A DNA stretch of 64,000 nucleotides, taken from the IMG/VR virus record IMGVR_UViG_3300012930_000003, positions 1 to 64,000 of that record; one strand, written 5' to 3'. The notes under the pieces are model-generated. The model saw only the letters and a program-made list of their open reading frames with translations, did not search any database and was not told the DNA's origin. This document shows positions 14,542-21,999 of the stretch, piece by piece. How positions within the stretch are numbered: the first letter of the stretch is position 1; every line of letters begins with the position of its first letter. Source of the stretch: a virus. The translations under genes were made by a program, and so were the position numbers.

Positions 14542-14554
14542 CGTTTCAGAAACG
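14542..14554. promoter_or_regulatory. operator-like palindrome in divergent region
   Basis: CGTTTC-A-GAAACG is a perfect 6+6 inverted repeat with one central base, placed between the start of the leftward operon (14479) and the rightward promoter. The nearby Cro-like gene (14895-15113) is a natural candidate for binding it. No second copy was looked for exhaustively. Confidence 0.45.
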
Positions 14555-14565
14555 CAATAGTTATT

Positions 14566-14594
14566 TTGACAATTTATCGGGGATGGTTTAGAAA
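14566..14594 (+). promoter_or_regulatory. rightward sigma70-type promoter
   Basis: TTGACA at 14566-14571, a 17-nt spacer and TAGAAA at 14589-14594 lie about 30 nt before the gene starting at 14626. The -35 is consensus; the -10 matches 4 of 6. It overlaps the flank of the palindrome, so repression is plausible. Confidence 0.55.
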
Positions 14595-14625
14595 TCGTTC
14601 CGGCCAGTCAAATGGAGACCCGACG

Positions 14626-14895
14626 ATGCCCCTCGTTAAATATACCGAAATGCCGCCTTACCAGCAGCATTGCGTCCGCGAGATTTACAACGATTGGAAG
14701 CCCGAGGAGTGGGCGGATTTTGCCTTCTGGGTCCGAAAGGACGGGCAGCTTGCCTCACGTCGGGCCGGTCGGCATCAGATGACGGATGATGCGGCGAATC
14801 GTCGGCTGAGAGAGATTGCTGGCGGTGCCGTCCGCACCAAGGGCGATTTGCGGGAATGGAAGCCCGGTCACTCATTCAGCTTCGTGCGGGACTAA
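14626..14895 (+). CDS. first gene of rightward operon, unknown
   Basis: 89 residues from ATG 14626 with GGAGA upstream. Composition is Arg/Trp-rich (EIYNDWKPEEWADFAFWVRK). It is the first gene behind the rightward promoter and its stop overlaps the Cro-like start (TAATG), so an early regulatory or host-interaction role is possible. Confidence 0.7.
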   Translation: MPLVKYTEMPPYQQHCVREIYNDWKPEEWADFAFWVRKDGQLASRRAGRHQMTDDAANRRLREIAGGAVRTKGDLREWKPGHSFSFVRD

Positions 14896-15113
14896 TGGCA
14901 AAGATCAAGACGATTGGGTATGAGAAAATCCTCAAGCAATTTTATGAGGATGGAAAGCGCCACGGGGCCAAAAGCCGACTGGGGAGGGCGTTGGGACAAA
15001 GCCGGGCGACCGTGGACGCATGGGAACGCCTCGGCATTCCCCTGAAATACGCCGAGCAGCTCAAAAAGCTGACCGGGCTCGAATTCGGCGATATATGGAA
15101 GGTCCCGTCATGA
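14895..15113 (+). CDS. Cro/YdaS-like transcription regulator
   Basis: 72 residues. KSRLGRALGQSRATVDAWER then LGIPLKYAEQLKKLTGLEFG is the Cro-type arrangement of a small HTH in which the recognition helix is followed by a conserved 'P..ya..le.lTg' helix. Such proteins bind operators between divergent promoters; the palindrome at 14542-14554 is a candidate site. It overlaps its neighbours on both sides. Confidence 0.8.
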   Translation: MAKIKTIGYEKILKQFYEDGKRHGAKSRLGRALGQSRATVDAWERLGIPLKYAEQLKKLTGLEFGDIWKVPS

Positions 15114-15310
15114 CCGTTCCTTTGACTGACGGACAATATGGCGCTCTGCTACATGGGTTGCGGCGTATCGCGAGCGGACGGAAAATCAACCAATGCGGAA
15201 ATAATCAGCGCATGTGCCGGGATGATCTTGTGACAGAGGCCCGCGAAATTTGCGATGCGGTAGGCATCAAATGGGATATGCCGATTGATACTGAGGCAAA
15301 ACAACCATGA
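15110..15310 (+). CDS. small unknown protein
   Basis: 66 residues, ATGA overlap with the Cro-like gene. MTVPLTDGQYGALLHGLRRI suggests a helical start. Cysteines are scattered rather than paired. Function unknown. Confidence 0.6.
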   Translation: MTVPLTDGQYGALLHGLRRIASGRKINQCGNNQRMCRDDLVTEAREICDAVGIKWDMPIDTEAKQP

Positions 15311-15528
15311 ACCGGGTCTGGTTTTACTGCGAGGGCGAGGTCGTGCCATCCGGGGTATTCGAGGCGGTCGTGGCCCTGCGCGGGGCTCCGGGCGGGGATG
15401 GATCGCAATGCCGTTTCCCAATCGGAGATATCCGCGCGCTGGATTTCCGGTTTTGTGATAAAGACGCCGCCTCCGGGAGCGTCTATTGTTCGGAGTGCTC
15501 CAAAATCTCGTATCAACCGAAAGGATAA
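15307..15528 (+). CDS. GcrA-like cysteine module protein
   Basis: 73 residues. The C-terminal half reads SQCRFPIGDIRALDFRFCDK, then GSVYCSECSKISYQPKG. This mirrors the conserved C-terminus of the alphaproteobacterial cell-cycle regulator GcrA ('C.wPiGdp...dF.FCg.....pYC..H...aYqp'), with C35, C50, C61 and C64 at matching spacing. The N-terminal GcrA DNA-binding helices are absent, so this is a stand-alone C-terminal module. In GcrA that part contacts RNA polymerase sigma factor and the phage protein could do the same; this is inference. Confidence 0.75.
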   Translation: MNRVWFYCEGEVVPSGVFEAVVALRGAPGGDGSQCRFPIGDIRALDFRFCDKDAASGSVYCSECSKISYQPKG

Positions 15529-15531
15529 CTC

Positions 15532-16329
15532 GTGGCCAATAAACCAGCCAAAACCGACAATATCGTTGATCCCGCGCTCAAGAAATCGTTCATCGAAATG
15601 CGTGACCATTTTGACACGCTGGACCAGCGCGCAAAGTCGGCCGCCGGCAAACGTCGCCAGTATTCCAAGGAAATCAAGAGTGCTGGCTTTTCGGTGCAGC
15701 AGATCAAAATCTCGCTGTTGCTGCAAACCCCCGAGGGCGAGGCCGAGTTCAAGGCCGAGATGGCAAACAGATTGCTTGCCGCTGCCTATTCGGACGCCGA
15801 CATCGGCGACCAGCTTTCGTTGTTCCTCGATGGCGACCGGACGCCGGCCGTCGATCGGGCCTACAAGGAGGGCCAGTCCTGCGCCATGCGGAATGAGGCC
15901 ATGACCTGCAAATATGCGCCCGAAACGGAACAATATGCCGGTTTCGTTCAGGGATATCAGGACGAGCAGGGCCGCCAGGTCAAGGCCGGGATCGGCAAGT
16001 TGGACGCCAAGAAAACGGACAAATCAACAAAAGCGAAGAAATCTGGCAAAAACTCAACAGCCAAGGGAACCGGCAAGCGCGGCCGGCCCGCGAAGGCCAA
16101 GACGCCTGACCTTCTGGAAGCCGCTGGCGTGCCCGCTGAGCGCGTTCTGATCAAGAAGGCGGATAAGGACGCCAAGGCGGCGAAAGCGGCCCCACGGCCT
16201 GACGCTGGCCCGCCGCGCAAGCCTTCGGCCCAGCCCGTGACCCGGGCGACGCTGGCGGCGGCCAAGGCCAAGGCGACCGAGGAAGCCGAGTCGTACTTCA
16301 CGAAGGCCCAAACCGAGGGCAACGCCTAA
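15532..16329 (+). CDS. DNA-associated protein with RMF-like and AT-hook segments
   Basis: 265 residues from GTG 15532. Residues 14-80 are helical (KKSFIEMRDHFDTLDQRAKS...). Residues 108-146 (DRAYKEGQSCAMRNEAMTCK, YAPETEQYAGFVQGYQDEQ) resemble the ribosome-modulation-factor pattern 'aY..G..A......npY......y..f..Gw.d', as seen in some rhizobial proteins. The tail is Lys/Ala-rich with KRGRP at 182-186, an AT-hook core. The combination suggests nucleic acid binding, chromosomal or ribosomal. No exact family is claimed. Confidence 0.75.
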   Translation: MANKPAKTDNIVDPALKKSFIEMRDHFDTLDQRAKSAAGKRRQYSKEIKSAGFSVQQIKISLLLQTPEGEAEFKAEMANRLLAAAYSDADIGDQLSLFLDGDRTPAVDRAYKEGQSCAMRNEAMTCKYAPETEQYAGFVQGYQDEQGRQVKAGIGKLDAKKTDKSTKAKKSGKNSTAKGTGKRGRPAKAKTPDLLEAAGVPAERVLIKKADKDAKAAKAAPRPDAGPPRKPSAQPVTRATLAAAKAKATEEAESYFTKAQTEGNA

Positions 16330-16417
16330 TAACCGTGGGGCACCATGGCCCCATGGCGCAGTGGTCCGAATTGACGGGCCTCAAACTGTCGGGGCGACTG
16401 TAAGCGCCCGCTGCGGG

Positions 16418-16443
16418 ACGGCCTCGGGTAAAACCGGGGCCGT
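16418..16443 (+). terminator. terminator-like hairpin
   Basis: ACGGCCTCGG, loop GTAAAA, CCGGGGCCGT form a 10-bp stem with one T-G pair in the 155-nt gap after the gene ending at 16329. Only a weak T-rich run (TTCGCTT) follows, so termination may be partial. A second small hairpin (GGGG...CCCC near 16337-16352) lies upstream. Confidence 0.5.
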
Positions 16444-16484
16444 TCGCTTAAGTAGAAGCCTCATTTCCGACCGGAGAAATTAAC

Positions 16485-16664
16485 ATGCCGCGATACGATA
16501 TCAGGATGCGCGTCACTTACGAGGAAACTTGGAGCGTTGAGGCCGCAAGCGAGGCTGAGGCGCGCAAACTGGCCGAAGATTGCGACGAGTCGGTTGATAC
16601 CGAGGACGGCGGCAACGAAGTCGTTGATTGGGAAATCGTTTCGCTCAAGCCTGCCGCTGAGTAA
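16485..16664 (+). CDS. 59-residue acidic protein
   Basis: ATG 16485 is preceded by CCGGAGAAATTAAC. The product MPRYDIRMRVTYEETWSVEA continues through an Ala/Glu-rich helix and an acidic loop to a closing strand (EVVDWEIVSL). The beta-alpha-beta look is typical of a conserved small phage family ('y.V.veV..tw.veAaseeEA...A'). Function unknown. Confidence 0.7.
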   Translation: MPRYDIRMRVTYEETWSVEAASEAEARKLAEDCDESVDTEDGGNEVVDWEIVSLKPAAE

Positions 16665-16669
16665 GGAAA

Positions 16670-16855
16670 ATGCCCGAATATCGACGCCCGATGGTCCCCG
16701 GCAAGGGCGCAAACCGCAATCCCAAAATCCGGCTGATGCGCGGGGCCAAAACAGCCGCCGAATATAAATTCGGCGTCGGCGGGTTGCTGAAAACTCCGGG
16801 CCGGTCGCAAAAGCCGATTACGCTCCCGCCGACGCCGTGGGATAAACCGAAGTGA
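16670..16855 (+). CDS. 61-residue basic protein
   Basis: Basic and Pro/Gly-rich (MPEYRRPMVPGKGANRNPKI). Its stop overlaps the GTG start of the resolvase gene. Possibly a nucleic acid-binding peptide; no family recognised. Confidence 0.6.
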   Translation: MPEYRRPMVPGKGANRNPKIRLMRGAKTAAEYKFGVGGLLKTPGRSQKPITLPPTPWDKPK

Positions 16856-17370
16856 GAATAGCCGCATTCGATCCCGGAATTAACGGCAGCGCCGCGCTTC
16901 TGGTCCGTGGCGGCGACTTCGATCCCGCGCCAAGGTTCTTCGATATGGTCGACTTGGCAACCATTCCGGATGGCGAGAAGCGCCAGCTTGACGCCGGGTT
17001 CATCTGCGACCTGATGGAAAAATGGCTGCCTGACGTGGTGGTGATCGAGAACGTCCAGCCCATGCCATCGATACCTGGGCCAGACGGCGCTAGGAGGTCC
17101 ATGGGCGCGGCGAGCTCGTTCCGGTTCGGATTGGCCTGTGGGATGATTCGCGGCGTCGTGGCGGTCTACACAACGCCTGTGGTGATGGTTCATCCGCAAA
17201 GCTGGAAGCGACATTTCGGCCTCAAAGGGCCGGATAAAAAGCAGGGCGTGGCGCTGATAAAGGAAATGCACCCGTCATCGGCGGCGTTTATCACCCTCGT
17301 GAAGCACCACGGACGCGCCGACGCCGGTTTGATGGCGGCTTGGTATGCTGAAAAGAGAGGAATGCTCTAA
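16852..17370 (+). CDS. RuvC-like Holliday-junction resolvase
   Basis: 172 residues from GTG 16852. RNase H-fold motifs: D7 in IAAFDPGINGSAAL, E66 in VVVIENVQ, and the C-terminal HHGRADAGLMAAWYA with D157. This is the acidic set of RuvC-type resolvases, which cut four-way junctions so that replicated DNA can be packaged. Its length agrees with RuvC (about 170). It overlaps the methyltransferase gene by one base. Confidence 0.88.
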   Translation: MRIAAFDPGINGSAALLVRGGDFDPAPRFFDMVDLATIPDGEKRQLDAGFICDLMEKWLPDVVVIENVQPMPSIPGPDGARRSMGAASSFRFGLACGMIRGVVAVYTTPVVMVHPQSWKRHFGLKGPDKKQGVALIKEMHPSSAAFITLVKHHGRADAGLMAAWYAEKRGML

Positions 17371-17957
17371 TGGGCGAATTGGCATCCGGAGCTGGCGATA
17401 AACGCCACGCGCTCAAAGTCCGTCGCGACGATCTTTACCAGACGCCGCCTGAGGCCGTGCGGGCGCTGATCCGCGCTGAGGACATTCCTTCCGTGGTGTG
17501 GGAACCCGCATGCGGACCGGGTTCAATCGTTCGGGAATTAAGGGCGACGAGTCGAATTGTTTACGCGACGGATTTGGTTGACTACGACTCACCCGATCAG
17601 GATGAATCTGGTTGGGATTTTTTAATGGAAAAGCAACTGCCTATCAGAGTTGAGGCCATCGTAACAAATCCGCCATTCAAGCTCGCCTGCCAGTTTGCGA
17701 CTCACGCCCTTACGCTCTGTCCGAAGGTCGTCATGCTGATGCGGCTCGCGTTTCTTGAGAGCGAAGGGCGCTCGGCTATTCTGGATGGGGGAAACTTGGC
17801 TAGGGTGCACGTTTTCCGCAATCGGCTTCCGATGATGCATCGTGAAGGATGGGAGGGGCCGAAGTCGACCAATACGATGGCATTCGCTTGGTTTGTCTGG
17901 GATAAAAACCACGTTGGTCCGACCGAATTGCACCGTATCTCGTGGCAAAAATCTTAA
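17370..17957 (+). CDS. SAM-dependent adenine DNA methyltransferase
   Basis: 195 residues. Motif I is WEPACGPGSIV (44-54) and motif IV is TNPPFKLA with NPPF at 100-103, the catalytic signature of N6-adenine methyltransferases. A leading DLYQTPPEAVRALI segment matches small phage MTases of this type. No target-recognition domain is obvious, so specificity cannot be read. It could protect phage DNA from restriction or alter promoters that depend on methylation. Confidence 0.88.
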   Translation: MGELASGAGDKRHALKVRRDDLYQTPPEAVRALIRAEDIPSVVWEPACGPGSIVRELRATSRIVYATDLVDYDSPDQDESGWDFLMEKQLPIRVEAIVTNPPFKLACQFATHALTLCPKVVMLMRLAFLESEGRSAILDGGNLARVHVFRNRLPMMHREGWEGPKSTNTMAFAWFVWDKNHVGPTELHRISWQKS

Positions 17958-18009
17958 GTCATACCAGCGGCTGCGGTTGACTCCTTAACCGACTCGCCGT
18001 TACAAATGC

Positions 18010-18043
18010 AAATGGCCTCCGCGCGGTGCGCAAAAGGCCATTT
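18010..18043 (+). terminator. terminator-like hairpin after methyltransferase
   Basis: AAATGGCCT at 18010-18018 pairs perfectly with AGGCCATTT at 18035-18043 across a 16-nt GC-rich loop. It follows the methyltransferase by about 50 nt and is trailed by TTTACTT. Intrinsic termination or a transcription boundary before the replication genes is likely. Confidence 0.6.
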
Positions 18044-18089
18044 ACTTATCCGATAGGCTGTGGCGGCTGGTCGGACAGAGATTTGATTT

Positions 18090-18104
18090 AGGCAATTCTT
18101 GCCT
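18090..18104. promoter_or_regulatory. inverted repeat upstream of replication genes
   Basis: AGGCAA-TTC-TTGCCT is a perfect 6+6 palindrome in the 210-bp intergenic region before the replication initiator. It could be an operator or replication-related site. No iterons were seen around it; no convincing -35/-10 pair was identified in this gap. Confidence 0.4.
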
Positions 18105-18168
18105 TCTGGTCAACCCCTGCCCTTCGATTTTGCCATCGCCGATTGGTTCCTAAAATCGGGGAATCCGC

Positions 18169-18825
18169 ATGGCTACGCCGACATTCAGCGTCAAAGATTT
18201 CGATAAATTCCAGCACTACAAAGACCGCGCTCCGCCGTGGATAAAATTATATAATTCAACGTTGGATAGTTACGAATTTGCACTCTTGAATGATGCCGCT
18301 CGGTTTCATTTACTCGCTATCATGTTGCTAGCGAGTCGTTCCGGAAACAAAATACCATACGACTCGGTGTGGGTTTCCAGCCGGATAAACAGCACTGAGC
18401 CGGTTCAATTGGATGTGTTGGTCGACGCTGGTTTTCTTGAGTTAAATCAACCGCTACAGCAATTGGGGCATGATGCTAGCAAGATGCAAGCAAAACGCTT
18501 GTCTAGAGGAGAGGAGAGGAGAGAAGAGGGAGAGACAGAAAAGAAAGATGGCGCTACTGCGCCAATTATAAATTTATTTCCAAAACCAGAGGCACCAGCC
18601 TCACAAGAAAAATCATATTTTGATCGCTCGGTAGAAATACTCGGGCCGAAGGGGCGGGGATTGGCGGCAAAATTACTCCAATCGAAAAAGAAGGTAATTG
18701 CGGAGGCGCGTGCCGCGATCGAGGTCGCGTCGACCAAATCTGATCCTGCTGAGTACATCGGTGGAGTAATTCGCCGGGGCGGCGCTGAAACATCGACATG
18801 GGTTCATGGGGACGATTTCGGATGA
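18169..18825 (+). CDS. replication initiator/replisome organiser-like protein
   Basis: 218 residues. The N-terminal ~90 residues (FQHYKDRAPPWIKLYNSTLD, LLNDAARFHLLAIMLLASRS, PVQLDVLVDAGFLEL) follow the winged-helix domain of phage replisome organisers. A charged linker (EERREEGETEKKDG) and a C-terminal helical domain complete it. The next gene is a primase-helicase, with ATGA overlap, as expected for an initiator-loader pair. Codon use is more AT-rich than its surroundings, hinting at recent acquisition. Confidence 0.78.
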   Translation: MATPTFSVKDFDKFQHYKDRAPPWIKLYNSTLDSYEFALLNDAARFHLLAIMLLASRSGNKIPYDSVWVSSRINSTEPVQLDVLVDAGFLELNQPLQQLGHDASKMQAKRLSRGEERREEGETEKKDGATAPIINLFPKPEAPASQEKSYFDRSVEILGPKGRGLAAKLLQSKKKVIAEARAAIEVASTKSDPAEYIGGVIRRGGAETSTWVHGDDFG

Positions 18826-19115
18826 CGATAACCGAGCAGCTTGAGCGGCAAGGCATCCGGCCGCGCGACAAAATCGGAAGTCAGATGCTGACGTGTCCGC
18901 AGTGCAGCCATCTCCGCAGAAAGAAAACCCTCAAATGCCTATCGGTGAAAATTGATGCTCAAGCGGCTCTCTGGAACTGTTTCCATTGCGGATGGCACGG
19001 GGCAGCCTTCGCGGATCAAGGCAAAGGCCATGGCGTGGCTCCAAGAGGAGCGCGGTCTCAGCCCGGAGACTTTGGCGCAGCTCGACGTCGCCGACGGAAT
19101 AACGTTTTTTCCTGA
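18822..19115 (+). CDS. primase zinc-finger domain, 5' part of split gene
   Basis: The ATG at 18822 (ATGA overlap) begins TITEQLERQGIRPRDKIGSQ, and the frame encodes a T7 gp4-type zinc ribbon: MLTCPQCSHL with CxxC and WNCFHCGWHG with CxxC. After residue ~62 the frame turns into low-quality sequence and stops at 19115. The natural continuation lies in the +1 frame. Removing one G from GGGG at 18999-19002 gives HCGWHGQPSRIKAKAMAWLQ, joining the helicase frame seamlessly. So this is most likely the 5' third of the primase-helicase gene. Confidence 0.75.
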   Translation: MTITEQLERQGIRPRDKIGSQMLTCPQCSHLRRKKTLKCLSVKIDAQAALWNCFHCGWHGAAFADQGKGHGVAPRGARSQPGDFGAARRRRRNNVFS

Positions 19116-20463
19116 TATCCAGAAAAAATGCCCTGCGATATTTTTTGGGTATGCGGAGGGATGGAAGGCGCGGGCGTGGCCTGAAAAGGCGTTCGTTTCC
19201 GGGAAAGGGTTTGTCCGCTCATTCTGGAACCTTGAGCGGGTGCTGTTCGCCGAGTCGGAGACGGTTTTCATCGTTGAGGGCGAACTTGATGCCTGCGCCA
19301 TGGTTGAGGCCGGTATCCATGCAACGCAGGTTCTGGCAGCGCACGGGGCCAAGGACAAGCCGAGCGTCGGCGACCCGAAGGAAATGGCTGGATACGCCTA
19401 TGTCGACGCCGCGCTTGAGGCTGGGCTGTCAAAGGTCAAGAAATTCGTATGGTGCGGCGATAGCGACGGCGCTGGCCGGGTTTTGCGGGAGGATATGGTC
19501 AAACTTCTCGGCGCAGCTCGGTTTTGCTTCATCAACTGGCCAGAGGGGATCAAAGACGCCAACGAGATGCTGCTCAAGGATGGCCCGGAGGCTCTACGGG
19601 AGCTTGTTTCGGATGGGTCGCTGCCTTGGCCGGTCAACGGCATATACCGCCTCAGTGAGCTTCCTGAGCCCGCCCCGATGGTGTTGTGGGAACCGGGCTT
19701 TCCCGAGTGGGAGGGCAAGGTCAAACTGGCGCCGCGGACTTTGAGCGTCGTTACAGGCCATCCTGGGCATGGAAAAACTGCCCTGTGGAATCAACTTTGG
19801 TTCAACGTCGTGCGCCGATATGAAATCCCGTTTTGCGGCGCGTCGTTCGAAACGAGGCCTAAGCCCCACGTCCGCCGGCAATTGCGGACGCTGATAAGCG
19901 GCAAGATGGAATTTTCGATGAGCGATGACGAACGGGCCGATGCTGATCGGTGGATAAACCAGCATTACCTCTTTTTGGTGCATCCTGATTCGCGGCCTAA
20001 CCTCGAATGGTTCCTCGATATGGCTGAGGTCGCTGTGGTGCGGCACGGTGCCCGCATCGTGCAGATTGACCCTTGGAACCGGCTTGAAGGGTCGCGGGCC
20101 AGCAACGAGACTGAAACCGATTATATCGGGCGGTGTCTGCGGACGCTGCACCAATTCGCAACTGACATGAATTGCCATGTTCAAGTACTGGCGCATCCGT
20201 CCAAGATGGAAAGCCAGCGGCGCGGCCAGCCTCCGCAGTTGGAAGATATTTCCGGCTCCAAGAATTGGGATAACATGGTGGATCAGGGTTTCGTGGTGCA
20301 TCGGCCGAAGTTGTACGAAAAGGGCGAGATGAAAACCGAAGCCAGCTTTTACCACCGCAAGGCCAGGTTCGATGAGCTCGGGCACCCCTGCAAACTCAAC
20401 CTCAATTGGGATAAATTCAAAGGCCGGTATGTTTCGGTCGATTACGACATGATGGGGGACTAG
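18952..20463 (+). CDS. T7 gp4-like primase-helicase, main body
   Basis: Read without its zinc finger the frame gives 503 residues (TTG/ATG near 18952; a T7 gp4B-like internal ATG at 19030 is possible). The TOPRIM region includes VFIVEGELDACAMVEAG and VWCGDSDGAG. The RecA-type helicase follows: Walker A GHPGHGKT, Walker B-like IVQIDPWNRLEG, and the DnaB-type LAHPSK and GSKNWDNMVDQG motifs. It would unwind DNA and lay primers at the fork. The apparent frameshift at 18999-19002 separates it from its zinc finger; either a sequence error, a pseudogene or programmed +1 shifting. Confidence 0.88.
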   Translation: MMLKRLSGTVSIADGTGQPSRIKAKAMAWLQEERGLSPETLAQLDVADGITFFPDIQKKCPAIFFGYAEGWKARAWPEKAFVSGKGFVRSFWNLERVLFAESETVFIVEGELDACAMVEAGIHATQVLAAHGAKDKPSVGDPKEMAGYAYVDAALEAGLSKVKKFVWCGDSDGAGRVLREDMVKLLGAARFCFINWPEGIKDANEMLLKDGPEALRELVSDGSLPWPVNGIYRLSELPEPAPMVLWEPGFPEWEGKVKLAPRTLSVVTGHPGHGKTALWNQLWFNVVRRYEIPFCGASFETRPKPHVRRQLRTLISGKMEFSMSDDERADADRWINQHYLFLVHPDSRPNLEWFLDMAEVAVVRHGARIVQIDPWNRLEGSRASNETETDYIGRCLRTLHQFATDMNCHVQVLAHPSKMESQRRGQPPQLEDISGSKNWDNMVDQGFVVHRPKLYEKGEMKTEASFYHRKARFDELGHPCKLNLNWDKFKGRYVSVDYDMMGD

Positions 20464-20494
20464 CGATGGACTGCAAAATGCCGGAGGCGTACCT

Positions 20495-20950
20495 GTGAAG
20501 CCAACCGATTTACCCGAATATAGCGTCTGGACGACGATGAAGACGCGATGCAACAACTCTAATGCATGGAATTTCAAATACTACGGCGGGCGCGGCATCA
20601 GGGTCTGCGAGCGATGGGAAACGTTCGAGAATTTCTATGCGGACATGGGGCCGCGCCCATCCCCAAAGCACGAATTGGAGCGGTTCAAAAACGATATTGG
20701 GTATGAGCCAGGAAATTGCGGTTGGGACACCCATAAAAACCAAACCCGCAATCGGGGCAACAAGGTCACGGTGGATTTTCGAGGCCAGACTATGCTCTTG
20801 ATCGAGGCTTGCGAATTGATGGGGGTGAAAATTGGTCCTGTATACGTTCGGCTGAGGCTGGGGTGGAGTTTGGAGGATGCCCTATCTATCCCGCTTCGGG
20901 CTAAAGTTCCGAATGGGTGCGGACTTCGGGGTAAAAATAAGCAAAAATAA
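20495..20950 (+). CDS. homing-type (HNH-like) protein, GGRGI family
   Basis: 151 residues from GTG 20495 with GGAGG upstream. KYYGGRGIRVCERWETFENF, YADMGPRP and YEPGNCGWDTHKNQTRNRG are the core of a family of free-standing HNH-like mobile genes. The C-terminus (MLLIEACELMGVKIGPVYVR, LRLGWSLEDALSIPLR) is a HTH-like module shared with 63312-63992. It lacks the N-terminal zinc segment of its two relatives here. It sits directly after the primase-helicase. Confidence 0.78.
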   Translation: MKPTDLPEYSVWTTMKTRCNNSNAWNFKYYGGRGIRVCERWETFENFYADMGPRPSPKHELERFKNDIGYEPGNCGWDTHKNQTRNRGNKVTVDFRGQTMLLIEACELMGVKIGPVYVRLRLGWSLEDALSIPLRAKVPNGCGLRGKNKQK

Positions 20951-20952
20951 AT

Positions 20953-20982
20953 TTGACGGCGGTTGAGGAATGTGCTTATTCT
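20953..20982 (+). promoter_or_regulatory. candidate sigma70 promoter
   Basis: TTGACG at 20953-20958, an 18-nt spacer and TATTCT at 20977-20982 lie about 50 nt before the gene at 21031, in a gap free of genes. Matches are 5/6 and 4/6. It would drive the regulator cluster. Confidence 0.45.
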
Positions 20983-21030
20983 AATCCCATCGCACAGAGG
21001 CACGGCGCCTCAGCCCTTCGGGAGATGCAA

Positions 21031-21264
21031 ATGACCAACCCAGCCAACACCCTCGTAAACGCAGACGGAACCATCAACACCCGTTCCGTGATGCAGATGG
21101 CCCATGCCATCGCTGCCCGCGCCAATCGCGAATACAAGGAATTTGCGGCGCGGCAGGTGCGCCATGCGCAGCCGGCCATCAGCTACGCGTGGCACTTCGC
21201 CGACGCTCTGCGGGCGGCTTGGGCGCGGGTTGTGGCGATGAAAATCAACATGGGGTTTGCGTGA
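21031..21264 (+). CDS. small helical unknown protein
   Basis: 77 residues; ATG 21031 follows GGGAGATG. Strongly helical and Ala/Arg-rich (MQMAHAIAARANREYKEFAA). Its stop overlaps the next start (TGATG). A nucleic acid-binding role is only suggested by charge. Confidence 0.65.
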   Translation: MTNPANTLVNADGTINTRSVMQMAHAIAARANREYKEFAARQVRHAQPAISYAWHFADALRAAWARVVAMKINMGFA

Positions 21265-21458
21265 TGGCCGATTACGTCACACTACTCGGGGCCGAACAGG
21301 TTCAATCCGCCGCCAGCACAATGATCAGCGCGGCCAGCGAAATGAACCGCGCCGCAGCCAACATTGACGGTGCCTTTGAGCGCCATCAGCGGTTCATGGA
21401 AGAATGGCTCAACCGCTTTGAGCAAATTCTGGCGGACAATTCATCGGGTGCGCTATGA
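21264..21458 (+). CDS. small amphipathic-helix protein
   Basis: 64 residues. MADYVTLLGAEQVQSAASTM continues in a single long amphipathic helix to the end. It is overlapped on both sides. Function unknown. Confidence 0.65.
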   Translation: MADYVTLLGAEQVQSAASTMISAASEMNRAAANIDGAFERHQRFMEEWLNRFEQILADNSSGAL

Positions 21459-21634
21459 TCGTCCGTCCGGATATTGTTGTCTCGCACGACGCGGAAGCCG
21501 CATTCTGGGGTGTGATGGACCTCTCATGGAACGCGACCTTTGGCGACTACGACCTTGACTGTTTGGTGGGTCAGGGCCGCACTCCGCTGGACGCGATTGT
21601 CGATTTGCTGGATCAGGCGGAGGTGAGCGAATGA
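21455..21634 (+). CDS. 59-residue acidic protein
   Basis: ATG 21455 overlaps the preceding stop (ATGA), and its own stop overlaps the XRE gene start. MIVRPDIVVSHDAEAAFWGV and a Leu/Asp-rich end (PLDAIVDLLDQAEVSE) look natural. Function unknown. Confidence 0.6.
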   Translation: MIVRPDIVVSHDAEAAFWGVMDLSWNATFGDYDLDCLVGQGRTPLDAIVDLLDQAEVSE

Positions 21635-21999
21635 GGGGCGATCAGGCGGAAAAGGACCGAGATATTGCGATCGGTCAGCGGCTGACGGCGATGCGCCGAG
21701 CGGCTGGGGTTTCCCAAGAAAAACTTGGTGAGGCCCTTGGTGTTACATTCCAGCAAGTACAGAAGTATGAGAGGGGCAAGAACCGGCTTGGCGTGCGGCA
21801 ACTGGAAACGGTAACATCCACTCTGGCATGTTCGACGGCAGATATCGTTGGCCCTATGGCGCCGGCCAATCCGGAAACTCAAGCCGTGATGACGTTCATG
21901 GTGCAGCGCGAAGGGTTCGAGATTGCGAGCGCCTATATGGCGATGTCGACGACGCGCCGTGTGGTTATCTTGGGTCTGATACGGGACTTGGCACAATGA
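21631..21999 (+). CDS. XRE-family HTH repressor-like protein
   Basis: 122 residues. IGQRLTAMRRAAGVSQEKLG, EALGVTFQQVQKYERGKNRL is a canonical XRE/lambda-repressor HTH (about residues 14-68), of the form common in alphaproteobacteria and their phages. The C-terminal half (VMTFMVQREGFEIASAYMAM...) is a small helical effector domain. No LexA-like protease residues were noticed. It may repress a phage or host promoter. Confidence 0.87.
   Translation: MRGDQAEKDRDIAIGQRLTAMRRAAGVSQEKLGEALGVTFQQVQKYERGKNRLGVRQLETVTSTLACSTADIVGPMAPANPETQAVMTFMVQREGFEIASAYMAMSTTRRVVILGLIRDLAQ

Noticed and set aside
16337-16420. tRNA-like sequence (GCGCAGTGG... region)
   Set aside because: A D-loop-like AGTGG and stem pieces are present but there is no T-loop GTTCRA, no proper acceptor stem and no 3' CCA context.
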